Origin: a cf. Phormidesmis sp. LEGE 11477 | Lineage (GTDB): Bacteria > Cyanobacteriota > Cyanobacteriia > Phormidesmidales > Phormidesmidaceae | NCBI RefSeq assembly: GCF_015207105.1 | Contig: NZ_JADEXO010000002.1 | Coordinates: 1-64,000, forward strand | DNA: 64,000 nt | Direction of reading: 5' to 3' | In this document: positions 1-8,985 of the stretch, one piece after another | Layout: every line of letters begins with the position of its first letter | Position numbering within the stretch: the stretch's first letter is position 1 | The notes under the pieces: model-generated | The model's database searches: none | Told to the model about the DNA's origin: nothing | What the model saw: only the letters and a program-made list of their open reading frames with translations | Program-made: the position numbers and the translations under genes

Positions 1-192
1 ACATCAGATTTCGCTAGCCTGTCAGCGGCCCTACTAGCGGCATCATGCAATCGGAACCGCCACTTCATTTTTTCTAACCTGCTAAGAAATCTTCAGCGCT
101 AATTTTGAATCACTCAATTTATCTGGTGCTCTGCATCTGGTGCTCTGTCAAAGTTACTTTCTAGGTTAAGACGATTCCCCATTCCCCATCCC

Positions 193-1761
193 CTATTCAG
201 CCGCTCCAACCGCGCCACTACGCCGAGGATCACCAGCCCCCTCTAAACCCAGATCCATCAACCCTACCGTATGGACACCGCCGAAGAACATATTGGCCTG
301 CTGCCACTGCACTAGCTGCTCAGTTCCAGGCACAGCCGACGCGATTAGCTGCGTATCTAGCCCTGGCTCTAGATGAAACACGCCGCCTTCCCAATGGATG
401 CGAGGAGCACAGACAGCTTCCGCCATCGGCATACCGAAGTCCAACGCATTGCAAATCACTTGCAAGATAGCGGAACGAATTCTATTAGAGCCTCCCGAAC
501 CTAGCACTAGCTGAGGTCTTCCCTCTTTTAGAATCATAGTGGGTGCCATCATCGATGACATTCGCTGATCCAATGGCCAGCTGTTAAAACCGTGAGGATT
601 GAGATCTTCTTCGCCCAGCATGTTGTTCAACATGATTTGAGTACCAGGCACAACATAAGAAGCCCCTTCACCATTAGAAGTAGTGACGCTGGCCGCATTA
701 CCCTCGTCGTCCATAACGCTGATATGAGTAGTGCTGCCCCATCGGTTCAGCCCCTGATTCATCAGGTCTTTTAGCGGTTCGGCATACTTACTAGTCAGAC
801 CCGAGGATAGAAACTTATCGGCAATTTCTGGATCGAAAAGGGATCTGTTTAGATGCGATCGCCTCGCCTCATTCGTCCATCGCATCGCTTGAGAAAGCAA
901 AGTCAAATGCTCTATTGATCCAAAGGCGATCGCGCTCAAGTCAAACTGATTTAACAGCTCCAGGCAAAAGGCAATCAGCGCTCCCCCAGCGCTCGGCGGC
1001 GGGTTAGTCAGCATTTGCACCCCGCGATAGTTAATTTTGAGCGGGGCGCGTTCGATCACTTGATAATCGCGCAAGTCAGCCAGCGTTAGATAGCCGCCCT
1101 GTTCAGCGCAATCTTGGACAATCTGCTGGGCAATCTCACCCTCGTAAAAAGCCCTTCTAGCCTTTCCATCTCCCAAACCAGCCAGGTACTCCAGCGTATC
1201 GGCAAACTCAGTCATCTGGAGCTGTTCACCTGCTCGCAACCGCCGACCATTTGGCGCATATATTTGCCTGGACGCTGGCGTTGCCATCAAAATTGAGTCC
1301 AATAGCTGGTAGCAGTAGCCCTGAAAATCAGTGACGCTCACGCCTTTTCTAGCCAGTGCGATCGCCGGTTCTGTCACCACCGTCAGCGGCAGTCGTCCCA
1401 GCTTCTTATGAACGGCGAGCACGCCTGCTAGCACCCCCGGCACCGCCATTGACGCGAGTCCAACATGAAACTCTTGAACCGAATCACCGAAATTCGCCTC
1501 AACCGGATAGAAATCAGGCTCCACCCCAGCCGATCGCACCTTGGGCGTCTGCGTAAAGAAGTCGAACAGGGTATCTGTATGACTCTCTGCCTGATGCGCT
1601 AGCAAAAAGCCACCACCGCCCAGCGAAGTTAGCGTCGGCTCCACCACACAGGCCGCCAGCAGCGAGGCGATCGCCCCATCAAAAGCATTGCCACCCGCCG
1701 ATAAAACGTCCTTCCCAGCCTCTGCCGTCAGCTCGTGCCCCGCCGCGACTACACCTGCCAT
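193..1761 (-). CDS. ggt: Gamma-glutamyltransferase (GGT) family protein
   Basis: A 522-residue Ntn-hydrolase of the gamma-glutamyltranspeptidase family, which cleaves or transfers the gamma-glutamyl group of glutathione and related peptides. The family matures by self-cleavage before a threonine; here the TTHISVMD motif puts the nucleophile at about Thr344. The N-terminal GGNAFDGAIA and the SLGGGGFLL stretch are typical of the large subunit. No signal peptide is visible at the ATG start, so a cytoplasmic or atypically exported form is possible. It is alone, divergent from the next gene. Length fits the family. Whether the substrate is glutathione or another gamma-glutamyl compound cannot be told. 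Confidence 0.9.
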   Translation of the reverse strand: MAGVVAAGHELTAEAGKDVLSAGGNAFDGAIASLLAACVVEPTLTSLGGGGFLLAHQAESHTDTLFDFFTQTPKVRSAGVEPDFYPVEANFGDSVQEFHVGLASMAVPGVLAGVLAVHKKLGRLPLTVVTEPAIALARKGVSVTDFQGYCYQLLDSILMATPASRQIYAPNGRRLRAGEQLQMTEFADTLEYLAGLGDGKARRAFYEGEIAQQIVQDCAEQGGYLTLADLRDYQVIERAPLKINYRGVQMLTNPPPSAGGALIAFCLELLNQFDLSAIAFGSIEHLTLLSQAMRWTNEARRSHLNRSLFDPEIADKFLSSGLTSKYAEPLKDLMNQGLNRWGSTTHISVMDDEGNAASVTTSNGEGASYVVPGTQIMLNNMLGEEDLNPHGFNSWPLDQRMSSMMAPTMILKEGRPQLVLGSGGSNRIRSAILQVICNALDFGMPMAEAVCAPRIHWEGGVFHLEPGLDTQLIASAVPGTEQLVQWQQANMFFGGVHTVGLMDLGLEGAGDPRRSGAVGAAE

Positions 1762-1939
1762 CTCACGTCCTCATCCACATCAATCGGCCATCCAAACTAG
1801 GCAGCCGACTAGACCATCAAACCCGATAAACAGCAGCGAGGAAAGTAGGACAAATGTATTACTTTTACTTGTGAAACCGTTATTCTCGGTGGTAATAATT
1901 TAGAGTAAAAGGTAAGCAAAGAAAGGACACTCGCCGTCA

Positions 1940-2707
1940 ATGGCCATTATTGCGCTCAAAGCCTGGTATCTCAGCGACTATGAACCTATTCGCGATCTAG
2001 AACAGCGGCCTCACGATCTGCGGCTAGCCAAAAATAGTCTATTAAAATCAGCGCTGCGAGCCGACTTTCTAGAAGACATCGAAGAAGTCAAGCAGGCCGA
2101 CTGGTTTCAGCGCTATCTAGAAGGCGACCAGGTTGAATTTTATATTGAAGGCAGCGGGATCTACGCGATCGCCAACATCGATCTAATCAGCCACGAAATC
2201 TACTTTGCCAAGCAAGACTCCCTCTCCAACCTCGATCCCACCATCTTCTTTAGCTATCAAACCGAATATACCGACTCCAGCGATCTGCTACGAGACGCCC
2301 TCGAAGCCTTTCTTAAAAAGTTCAACAACAAATCTCGTCTACCCATCAGCCTGGTTGAATCCAACCGACTCAGTCAAGGCGCAGTCAAAATCAACAGCAC
2401 TCTGATGCGACAGATAAGGCGATCGCTACTCTTCATCGCCGACGGCACCCCCATCCACAGCATTGACGGCACCCCTCCCCAGCTAGTCCCTAGCCCCAAA
2501 GTCTGCGTCGAAATGGGCTACGCCCTCCAGAGCAAACGCCCCGAGCAGATAATCCTGGCCCAAATGGAGCGCAAAGACATGCCTGGGCAGTTTCCCTTTG
2601 ATACACCCACCCGCAATCGTCTCAGCTTCGAGAAAAAGTCTGAGCTGACCAAAGCACTACCAGAGCTGCTACAAGAAAGGCTACAGCGATTCAATTTAGC
2701 TAGCTAG
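1940..2707 (+). CDS. Unassigned protein with TIR/deoxyribosyltransferase-like C-terminal half
   Basis: 255 residues, not a family I can name. The first 140 residues are mixed and acidic. The C-terminal part has the pattern SLLFIADGTPI, then VCVEMGYAL (about residues 188-196), IILAQ and FPFDTPTRNRLSF. A strand ending in VxxExGxAL followed by a hydrophobic strand and an LPFD-like turn is seen in TIR-like and nucleoside 2-deoxyribosyltransferase-like folds, where that glutamate is catalytic. The gene lies 19 bases before the xisH remnant on the same strand. A nucleotide- or NAD-cleaving role is inference only. Start ATG chosen as the first in frame. Confidence 0.55.
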   Translation: MAIIALKAWYLSDYEPIRDLEQRPHDLRLAKNSLLKSALRADFLEDIEEVKQADWFQRYLEGDQVEFYIEGSGIYAIANIDLISHEIYFAKQDSLSNLDPTIFFSYQTEYTDSSDLLRDALEAFLKKFNNKSRLPISLVESNRLSQGAVKINSTLMRQIRRSLLFIADGTPIHSIDGTPPQLVPSPKVCVEMGYALQSKRPEQIILAQMERKDMPGQFPFDTPTRNRLSFEKKSELTKALPELLQERLQRFNLAS

Positions 2708-2726
2708 CTACAGGTAATTAAGAGAG

Positions 2727-3140
2727 ATAGCTAAAGATCTCTACCATGATTAAGTAAAAGCAGCTCTTCAAAAAGAAGGTTGGTTGATCACGCATGACCC
2801 GTACGAAATTAGGGTCGGTGGCGTGGAGATGTATATCGATTTGGGTGCCGAACAGATGATTGCTGCTCAACGCGGCACTACAAAGATCGCAGTTGAGATT
2901 AAAAGCTTTATTAACCCGTCGACTATCTCGGATTTCCACCTAGCTCATGGTCAATTTCTGGACTATCGCTACGCCCTAGAATCAGAAGAACCTGAGCGCG
3001 TTCTTTATCTAGCCGTCCCTGTAAGGGTTTACCAAACCTTCTTTACCTTAAAATTTATCCAAGATGTGAGGGAGCGTAGCCAGATCAAGCTTCTAGTCTA
3101 TGATTCGGCGCAGGCCGCTATAGTGCAGTGGATCGAGTAA
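2727..3140 (+). pseudogene. xisH: xisH homologue with broken 5' end
   Basis: XisH of Anabaena is needed with XisI for excision of the fdxN element; the family has a PD-(D/E)xK nuclease-like fold. From 2784 to 3140 the frame reads as XisH, with YIDLGAE and AVEIKSF matching the D...ExK core. Reading upstream in the same frame gives AKDLYHD, then a TAA at 2751-2753, then VKAALQKEGWLITHDP, which is the usual XisH N-terminus interrupted by one stop. The codon where ATG is expected is ATA (2727-2729). Two base changes would restore the full gene. A TTG at 2784 could start a protein lacking the first helix, so residual function is possible. Confidence 0.75.
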
Positions 3141-3145
3141 TCGCA

Positions 3146-3487
3146 ATGGATCGAGCAGAAACTTATCGGACATATATTCAGCAGCTATTGGCAGAGCGGG
3201 CAGAGCGCTCTAGGCAGTCACCTAGTCAAGTAGAAGCTCAGACAGTTTTTGACACAGAGCGAGACCATTATCAGCTTGTATACGTTGGATGGAAGCGAAA
3301 TGGTCTTAGAGACTATGGTTGTCTACTGCATCTAGATATTAAAGATGACAAAATCTGGATTCAATACGATGGTACAGAAGGAGGCATTGCGAACAAGCTA
3401 GTCGAGCTAGGCGTCCCAAAGCATGATATCGTCCTTGGCTTCCACCCGCTAGAAGTCAGACCACACACAGAATTTGCCGTCAGCTAA
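3146..3487 (+). CDS. xisI: XisI-family protein
   Basis: 113 residues from the ATG at 3146; a GTG at 3128 would add six residues and overlap xisH, but the MDRAETYRTYIQQLL start fits the family better. XisI is the partner of XisH in developmental excision of the fdxN element in Anabaena, yet xisH-xisI pairs are widespread in cyanobacteria that have no such element, where their job is unknown. Family marks here are the QLVYVGW, WIQYDGTEGGIA and VLGFHPLEVRPHTEFA stretches. It appears intact although its xisH neighbour is damaged. Confidence 0.85.
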   Translation: MDRAETYRTYIQQLLAERAERSRQSPSQVEAQTVFDTERDHYQLVYVGWKRNGLRDYGCLLHLDIKDDKIWIQYDGTEGGIANKLVELGVPKHDIVLGFHPLEVRPHTEFAVS

Positions 3488-3549
3488 GAGGTATAGCAAT
3501 GGGCGGATGCATACTCAAAGAGAAGGCTACGCCTACGTGCAATTGTCTT

Positions 3550-3592
3550 GGTAGGCATTCCCTAGCGCCGCAAGGCGACGCGGGGTCCTACC
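3550..3592. repeat. Imperfect 43-base stem-loop downstream of xisI
   Basis: The stretch opens with GGTAGG and closes with CCTACC, with inner pairing of CCC with GGG and GCGCC around a short GCAA loop with GGC. It lies in the gap between the convergent xisI and ferredoxin genes. No T-tract follows, so it is more like a palindromic dispersed repeat than a terminator. A nearby AGGCTACGCCT (about 3523-3533) is also palindromic. Confidence 0.5.
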
Positions 3593-3701
3593 GCTGCTAT
3601 GCACGCTGCGTTGTATGACAGGGCTGTAGCCTTTCGTGGTGTAGCAAGCAAAGTGCGGAAAGCTATACGAGAAGCTAAACTTTTATGCGCTCAACCATAG
3701 C

Positions 3702-3926
3702 CTATGGCGTCTGCTGTAGCTCTGGCTTTTCTTCTGGCAAAATCGCGCCTTCTACCGGGCACACCTGCAGGCAAATGCCGCAGTCAATGCAGGTGTCAAA
3801 GTCAATCCAGTACCAGTCAGTGCCCTTTTTGTTCTTGCCTGGGCCGTCGTGGATGCAGGCTACCGGACAAGCATCGACGCAATCGGCAACGCCTTCACAA
3901 ACGTTGGTCACAATAGTGTGGGCCAC
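3702..3926 (-). CDS. Bacterial-type ferredoxin with two Fe-S cluster motifs
   Basis: 74 residues. Two cysteine groups are visible: C-x5-C-x3-CP near the N-terminus (CEGVADCVDACP) and a full CxxCxxCxxxCP (CIDCGICLQVCP). This is a 7Fe/8Fe ferredoxin, a small soluble electron carrier, rather than the plant-type 2Fe-2S PetF. It is read in the same direction as hisZ, 67 bases downstream of it. Its redox partner cannot be told from the sequence. Confidence 0.9.
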   Translation of the reverse strand: MAHTIVTNVCEGVADCVDACPVACIHDGPGKNKKGTDWYWIDFDTCIDCGICLQVCPVEGAILPEEKPELQQTP

Positions 3927-3993
3927 GATCTTCTCTCAATCAATAAAGGTCACGCGAGCCGATAGCAAAATCACTACCGCCCCGATATTAAGC

Positions 3994-5259
3994 TTAGTTA
4001 ACAATCTCAATATCGGGCAAGCCTCGATCTGAAATCCAAGCAATTCGATTAATTTTGCGTTTGCGCGCGATCGCCCGTACCTCATCTGGTGACTGGCTCA
4101 AGTCCAAGCTCATCTCCACGCGCACGACGTTGGCCGACTGTCTGGCTTTTTGCGCGTAGCTCAGCGCTGCTGCTGCCGCCGTTTCAGTCTTTGGCACGAT
4201 CAGCCAGTCACTAGGCGGGGTCTCTTTTGGCATCTGGGTAGACGTCTGACTAGCTGGCAGTAGCGCCCTGTGTAGCTGTTCGATATTGAGCACAAAGCCG
4301 ATTCCTGGGAAACCCCCACTGTTTGGCATCGGGTCATAGACCGACAGCAAATCGTCGTAGCGTCCGCCCTGACCTACTCGCTGAGCGCTGTTGATGACTT
4401 CAAACACAACGCCCGTGTAGTAGTCGAAAGGACGAATCAAGCTGAGATCGAGAATGACGGACGGGACTTTCACACCTTGCTCTCGCTGCTTATTGAGCAA
4501 GTCGATTAGTGATTTTAGCTGAGATGCGATCGCCCGCTGCTCTTCGTTGAGATCAAACGCCGCTAGCTTCGCAAACACCTCACTAGGCGCACCGCGTAAA
4601 TCCATTAGGCGCAGCGATAAGTCCTGCAAATCGGCTGGCAAATCCAGACTGCTCAGCGTCACGCAATCTAGCTTAGCGATTGACTGCCGAACCGCCTCGC
4701 GCTGCCCTTCAGGAAAAGGAGAAAGCAAAGAATAGGTCAAAGCAGCCTCGCCTAATACGAGGTAGGTATCAGATAGATCGAGCGCACTCAGACAATCAGC
4801 CACCAGCAGCAGTACCTCGACATCGGCCATCATGCTGCTGCTACCCAACAGCTCAATGCCCGCTTGGTGATATTCTTGCTGTCCGCCTTGGGTGCCCGTT
4901 GCCGAACGCCGAAAAACGTTGGCATTGTAATAAAGCCGCTGGGGATAGGTCACCGAAGCCAGCCGAGTCACCGCCGCTCTGGCAATCGAAGCCGTCAGCT
5001 CGGGGCGCAAACCGAGCCGCTGCCCGCCGAGCTGATTCATTTGCAGCTCGATTACCTCAATCCGCTCAATCGCACCGCCGGCCATCAGCGTATCCATCGT
5101 TTCTACCGTGGAGGTAATAATGCGGTGATAGCCCCATCGATGAAAAACTTCCTCTAAGCGATCCTCTATCCAGCGTTTTTGAACAACGTCTAGCGGCAGC
5201 AGGTCGCGGCCACCCGTCGGGGGCTGGTATGTTTTTCCTTCTGGGTTCCCTTCGGGCAT
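3994..5259 (-). CDS. hisZ: HisZ, regulatory subunit of ATP phosphoribosyltransferase
   Basis: 421 residues, class II histidyl-tRNA-synthetase-like. HisZ pairs with the short HisG to catalyse the first step of histidine synthesis. Supporting marks are GGRDLLPLDV and LRPELTASIARA in motif 2, and GQGGRYDDLL in the histidine-binding region, without the C-terminal anticodon-binding domain of a true HisS. The start codon directly follows the stop codon of the DnaJ-like gene (no bases between), which indicates translational coupling. True HisS is the alternative; the TMDTLMAGGA stretch and length favour HisZ. Confidence 0.88.
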   Translation of the reverse strand: MPEGNPEGKTYQPPTGGRDLLPLDVVQKRWIEDRLEEVFHRWGYHRIITSTVETMDTLMAGGAIERIEVIELQMNQLGGQRLGLRPELTASIARAAVTRLASVTYPQRLYYNANVFRRSATGTQGGQQEYHQAGIELLGSSSMMADVEVLLLVADCLSALDLSDTYLVLGEAALTYSLLSPFPEGQREAVRQSIAKLDCVTLSSLDLPADLQDLSLRLMDLRGAPSEVFAKLAAFDLNEEQRAIASQLKSLIDLLNKQREQGVKVPSVILDLSLIRPFDYYTGVVFEVINSAQRVGQGGRYDDLLSVYDPMPNSGGFPGIGFVLNIEQLHRALLPASQTSTQMPKETPPSDWLIVPKTETAAAAALSYAQKARQSANVVRVEMSLDLSQSPDEVRAIARKRKINRIAWISDRGLPDIEIVN

Positions 5260-6228
5260 TTATTTTTTCTTTCCACCAAACAATCCGCTCAAAAGACCGC
5301 CTCCCTGCTTTCCCTTCTTTGTACCCTTAGCTGGCGCTTTCTGGGCATTAGCGCCACTTCTAGAAGCGGTCTGCTTGCGACCTGCCGGATTCTCACCAGC
5401 GCTGAGTTCGGCCTGCACCGTTTGGGCGGTTTGATTCTCAGGGTCGAGAGCAAGCGCTTGTTTCATGTGTATCTTAGCCATCGTTGTCTGCCCAGACCTG
5501 AGATACAGGCTAGATAGATACGCATGGCAAGGGGCGCTTTTAGGATGGGAGTCAATCGCTTCTCGCAGTTCTAAAATACCGCGAGAGTAGTCCCGCTGCG
5601 CTTCAAATTCTTTGGCCCGGCGAATGTAGCTATCTAAAATAGAAGAGCTGCGGCGCGGACGCACACTTCCAGATCGAGCGCTGTTCTGTGAGGTCGGTGA
5701 GCCAGTGGTTTTAGAGGCTGTATCAGCCGGCTTCGAAGCGGCGGGCACAGACTTTAGCTTCGCCATTTTGATCAAATAGGCGGCATTGAGCTGGCTAAGT
5801 TCATTCACCGCAGAATCCACCTGGTTGAGATCCTCAAACTGCTGGCTAGCAATCTGTTGGATGGCGGCTTCATACTCGGCTTCTACCGTATTACTGTTCA
5901 ATAGCTTTTGGGCGCGATCGCTCGTAAAAGCAACCAAATTGGGCGAGCCTGCTAGCTGCTGCTGCTTCATTTTTAGTAGAATTTCATGTTCTCTGGCCGA
6001 TTTATCTTGGCTGAGCACCTCATAAGCAGGATTTACCCGTTTGGAAAGGAGCTGACTAGCTAGCTGCCGCTGCTCTTCAGAAGCTCCTCGCAGACTGTCG
6101 GGGTGAAGCTGGCGCGCTACCTTTAAATATCGTTTTCTCGCCTGCTTGGCATCTGCTGCTAGAGAAAAACCAAGTACCGCATGATGATCGATCATGTCGA
6201 GCTGAAAGAGCCCTGATTGCATAGTCAT
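5260..6228 (-). CDS. DnaJ-domain protein with TPR repeats
   Basis: 322 residues. An N-terminal J-domain holds the HPD triad (QLHPDSLRG, about residue 42), needed to stimulate a DnaK ATPase. A middle stretch rich in S/T/P/R follows, then TPR-like helices (about residues 200-270) and a Lys/Gly-rich tail ending in LFGGKKK. It lacks the zinc and substrate domains of canonical DnaJ, so it is a specialised co-chaperone. It is cotranscribed with hisZ and the ferredoxin gene. Its client is unknown. Confidence 0.85.
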   Translation of the reverse strand: MTMQSGLFQLDMIDHHAVLGFSLAADAKQARKRYLKVARQLHPDSLRGASEEQRQLASQLLSKRVNPAYEVLSQDKSAREHEILLKMKQQQLAGSPNLVAFTSDRAQKLLNSNTVEAEYEAAIQQIASQQFEDLNQVDSAVNELSQLNAAYLIKMAKLKSVPAASKPADTASKTTGSPTSQNSARSGSVRPRRSSSILDSYIRRAKEFEAQRDYSRGILELREAIDSHPKSAPCHAYLSSLYLRSGQTTMAKIHMKQALALDPENQTAQTVQAELSAGENPAGRKQTASRSGANAQKAPAKGTKKGKQGGGLLSGLFGGKKK

Positions 6229-6361
6229 AGCCTGGTTGTGGATCGAGGATAATGACTTCAGGATGCCCGTGATCTTTGGTTGCTATAGTCTTCTTTAGCT
6301 GTAGATTAGCTACAGGATGACGCTGGTTTGCAGACGGTTGTGTTGTTCATAGATTTTTGTC

Positions 6362-6937
6362 GTGGCCAATCTAGATAATCTAGAGCGTGTGGAGGTAGAT
6401 ATTCGTCAGGACTGGCGCAGTTGGCTCAGCAAAAATCAGTCTCGCCCTGAGAGCATTTGGCTAGTCACCTACAAAAAACATATGGGCGATCGCTACTTAT
6501 CTTATGACGCCATTGTTGAAGAAGCGCTGTGCTTTGGCTGGATCGATAGTCTGCCTCGCAAGCTAGATGCAGACCGCAGTATGCTGCTGATTTCACCGCG
6601 CCAGCCCAAAAGCGTCTGGTCAAAACTGAACAAAGAGCGCGTAGAAAGGCTCATTCGCGAGGGCTTGATGACGCCAGCGGGCATGAAAAAAGTCGAAAGG
6701 GCGAAGGCCAACGGATCCTGGACATTTCTAGACGATGTGGAGGCTTTGCTGATTCCAGAGGACTTGTCCGTCGAGCTAGAGGCCAACCCTGTCGCTAAGC
6801 AAAACTTTGAGAAGTTTAGTCCCTCCAGCAAAAAAGGAATTTTGCAGTGGATCAAGATGGCAAAGCGATCGCAAACCCGGCGGCAAAGAATCGAAAAGAC
6901 AGTGGCGCAAGCTGCACTCAATCAGAAAGCAATCTAA
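6362..6937 (+). CDS. YdeI/OmdA-family protein
   Basis: 191 residues from a GTG start. The pattern SIWLVTYKKH, EEALCFGWIDSLPRKLD, LISPRQPKSVWSKLNKERVERLI and FSPSSKKGILQWI is that of the YdeI/OmpD-associated family, described as bacteriocin-protection or stress proteins of unclear biochemical activity. It is divergent from the DnaJ-TPR gene; the 133-base gap must hold both promoters. It is followed by the MnmD-like gene after 55 bases. Confidence 0.85.
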   Translation: MANLDNLERVEVDIRQDWRSWLSKNQSRPESIWLVTYKKHMGDRYLSYDAIVEEALCFGWIDSLPRKLDADRSMLLISPRQPKSVWSKLNKERVERLIREGLMTPAGMKKVERAKANGSWTFLDDVEALLIPEDLSVELEANPVAKQNFEKFSPSSKKGILQWIKMAKRSQTRRQRIEKTVAQAALNQKAI

Positions 6938-6992
6938 AAGCTGGCAGTTCAGGCAAATCAATTTGTTTAATCAATTTGTTTAAGGGGTAAGA

Positions 6993-7913
6993 GTGACAGA
7001 GGTGTTTACGCCAGTCGAGACCAAAGACGGCTCGAATACGTTTTATTCAGACGAATTTGGTGAATGGTTTCACAGCCGCGAGGGTGCTCGTCATGAAGCC
7101 CAAAGAACCTACATTGAAGCGGCAAATATCTCTGATAGAGCCCAGCAAGACAAGGTGTCTATCTTAGACGTGTGCTACGGACTGGGCTACAACACAGCCG
7201 CCGCGATGGAGACGATTCTGTCGGCAAATCCACAGTGCTTTCTAGATTTGAGAGCATTAGAAATCGATGTGGAAGTAGCTAGGAGTGCGATCGCGCACAA
7301 CCTAACCCAGCACTATTCCCCCACAGTAGAGCAAGCGCTAAAAGACCTAGCCAATCACTACGAGGCAAAAAGCGAAACGATCCTAGCGCAGCTACTTTTA
7401 GGCGACGCCCGCCAGCAAATTCAAATCCTGATTGATCAAGCTTGGCAAGCCGACGTGATCTTTCTCGATCCATTCTCCCCGCCGCATTGCCCCCAGCTAT
7501 GGACGCTAGAATTTCTAGGTCTAGTTGCCAAATGTCTCAATCCAAACGGCGGTGTCCTTGTTACCTATTCCTGCGCGGCGGCTGTACGCTCAGCGCTAAA
7601 GCTCGTTGGCCTATCAATCGGATCTACTGCCGCAGGCGGTCGCCAATGGCCAGGCACCATTGCCGGCTTTTCGCTTGAGACCTTGGCATCCCCATCCCAA
7701 AAACTCTCTCAACAAGAACAAGAACACCTAAAGACCAAAGCCGCTGTCCCCTATCGCGATCCCACTTTGAGCTCAACCGCCACTGAAATACTCGAAAGGC
7801 GATCTAGAGAGCAATTGGCCTCTGATCTCATACCAACAGGCCCTTGGCGAAAAGAGTGGCAGAAACGTTGGCAAAAACGAGAACAAAGACGGCTGAGCGA
7901 TCGCGAGCAATAA
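6993..7913 (+). CDS. MnmC/MnmD-like tRNA methyltransferase
   Basis: 306 residues from a GTG. It shows a Rossmann methyltransferase with SAM motif CYGLGYNTAAA and the DUF752/MnmC hallmark FLDPFSPPHCPQLWT. MnmC-type methyltransferases complete the mnm5 modification at wobble uridine 34 in tRNA. The FAD oxidase domain of two-domain MnmC is absent, so it is an MnmD-type stand-alone enzyme. The C-terminus ends in a basic Arg/Gln-rich helix that may bind RNA. A sulfurtransferase follows 27 bases later, but a shared role in tRNA thiolation is inference only. Confidence 0.85.
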   Translation: MTEVFTPVETKDGSNTFYSDEFGEWFHSREGARHEAQRTYIEAANISDRAQQDKVSILDVCYGLGYNTAAAMETILSANPQCFLDLRALEIDVEVARSAIAHNLTQHYSPTVEQALKDLANHYEAKSETILAQLLLGDARQQIQILIDQAWQADVIFLDPFSPPHCPQLWTLEFLGLVAKCLNPNGGVLVTYSCAAAVRSALKLVGLSIGSTAAGGRQWPGTIAGFSLETLASPSQKLSQQEQEHLKTKAAVPYRDPTLSSTATEILERRSREQLASDLIPTGPWRKEWQKRWQKREQRRLSDREQ

Positions 7914-7940
7914 TAAACCTAATAAACTCGCTAGCGGCTA

Positions 7941-8816
7941 ATGGCTATGAAAAAGTCCGCCTATCTCGTTGACGTTCACTGGCTATTTGAACATCTAGAA
8001 GACCCTAACTGTGTCATCATCGACACTCGCTTTTCTCTCTCACAGCCGCAACAAGGCTACGAACAGTATCAAACAGGCCATATTCCAGGCGCTTACTATC
8101 TAGATCTCAACCAAGACCTTTCTAGCAGCGTAGAAGCCCACGGCGGTCGCCATCCGCTTCCCAACTGGAATGCGTTTGTAGATAAACTCAACCAGCTTGG
8201 TATTCATTCAAAAAACCCGCCTGGGCCGACCCAAATCGTCATTTATGATGATTCACGCTTTGCATTTTCAGCTCGCCTGTGGTGGATGCTGAGGTATCTA
8301 GGACATGAGCAAGTCGCCATTCTAGACGGCGGCATCCAAGCCTGGAAATCAGCAGGATTCGCCCTGAGTAAAGACATTCCCAAGCCGAAAACGGGGCCAG
8401 AAAAGGGAAACTTTGTAGCGCGCCCTCAGCCTGACTGGGTCGTAGATATTGAAACCGTGCGGCAGCAGAAGGACAGACCGGATGCTGTCGTCATCGACTC
8501 TAGATCGCCTGAACGCTGGCGTGGAGAAATCGAACCGATCGATCCAATTGCGGGCAGCATTCCTGGCTCAGTTAATTCATTTTGGCAAGACATCAGCACA
8601 GAAGAGGGACGGCTTAAGAGTGCAGATAAGTTAGCCACTCACTGGAGCCGTTTTGATCTCCAGCCAGAAACTATTGTCTACTGTGGTTCAGGGGTTACAG
8701 CCTGCGTCAATCTTTTCTCATTAGCAGCAGCAGGCCACCAGATGTACAAACTCTATCCTGGTGGTTGGAGTGACTGGTGCTCATATCTTACAGAAAACGC
8801 ACCCGAGACAAACTGA
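7941..8816 (+). CDS. Thiosulfate/3-mercaptopyruvate sulfurtransferase (double rhodanese)
   Basis: 291 residues with two rhodanese domains. The second carries the catalytic loop YCGSGVTAC with the persulfide-forming cysteine; the first is the usual inactive domain with DTRFSLSQP and GHIPGAYYLDL. Such enzymes move sulfane sulfur from thiosulfate or mercaptopyruvate to acceptors. The CGSGVTAC loop occurs in both subgroups, so the donor is left open. It lies in line with the MnmD-like gene, 27 bases after it. Confidence 0.9.
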   Translation: MAMKKSAYLVDVHWLFEHLEDPNCVIIDTRFSLSQPQQGYEQYQTGHIPGAYYLDLNQDLSSSVEAHGGRHPLPNWNAFVDKLNQLGIHSKNPPGPTQIVIYDDSRFAFSARLWWMLRYLGHEQVAILDGGIQAWKSAGFALSKDIPKPKTGPEKGNFVARPQPDWVVDIETVRQQKDRPDAVVIDSRSPERWRGEIEPIDPIAGSIPGSVNSFWQDISTEEGRLKSADKLATHWSRFDLQPETIVYCGSGVTACVNLFSLAAAGHQMYKLYPGGWSDWCSYLTENAPETN

Positions 8817-8837
8817 GGTACCTTCATCCGATCTGTT

Positions 8838-8854
8838 AGCGATCGCGCTTTTTT
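8838..8854 (+). terminator. Possible terminator built on a HIP1 site
   Basis: AGCGATCGCGCT followed by a run of six T lies 22 bases after the sulfurtransferase stop. The stem is short and the HIP1 palindrome GCGATCGC is common in this genome, so the call is tentative. Confidence 0.35.
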
Positions 8855-8985
8855 CAATCAGCACCACACTGCTGTAATCCGTGCGAGAATGAAGCCTTGA
8901 TTTCTGCTACGACTCCACCCAATTTCAGAGTCTTATCGTACCGCTCTCAGGTCTCAGGCAAAGGGCTTCTCAAATAACGAAAATA

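Noticed and set aside
1-192. Possible gene or RNA at the left edge
   Set aside because: No coding frame or RNA pattern seen; only a 14-bp doublet (CATCTGGTGCTCTG-like near 122-147).
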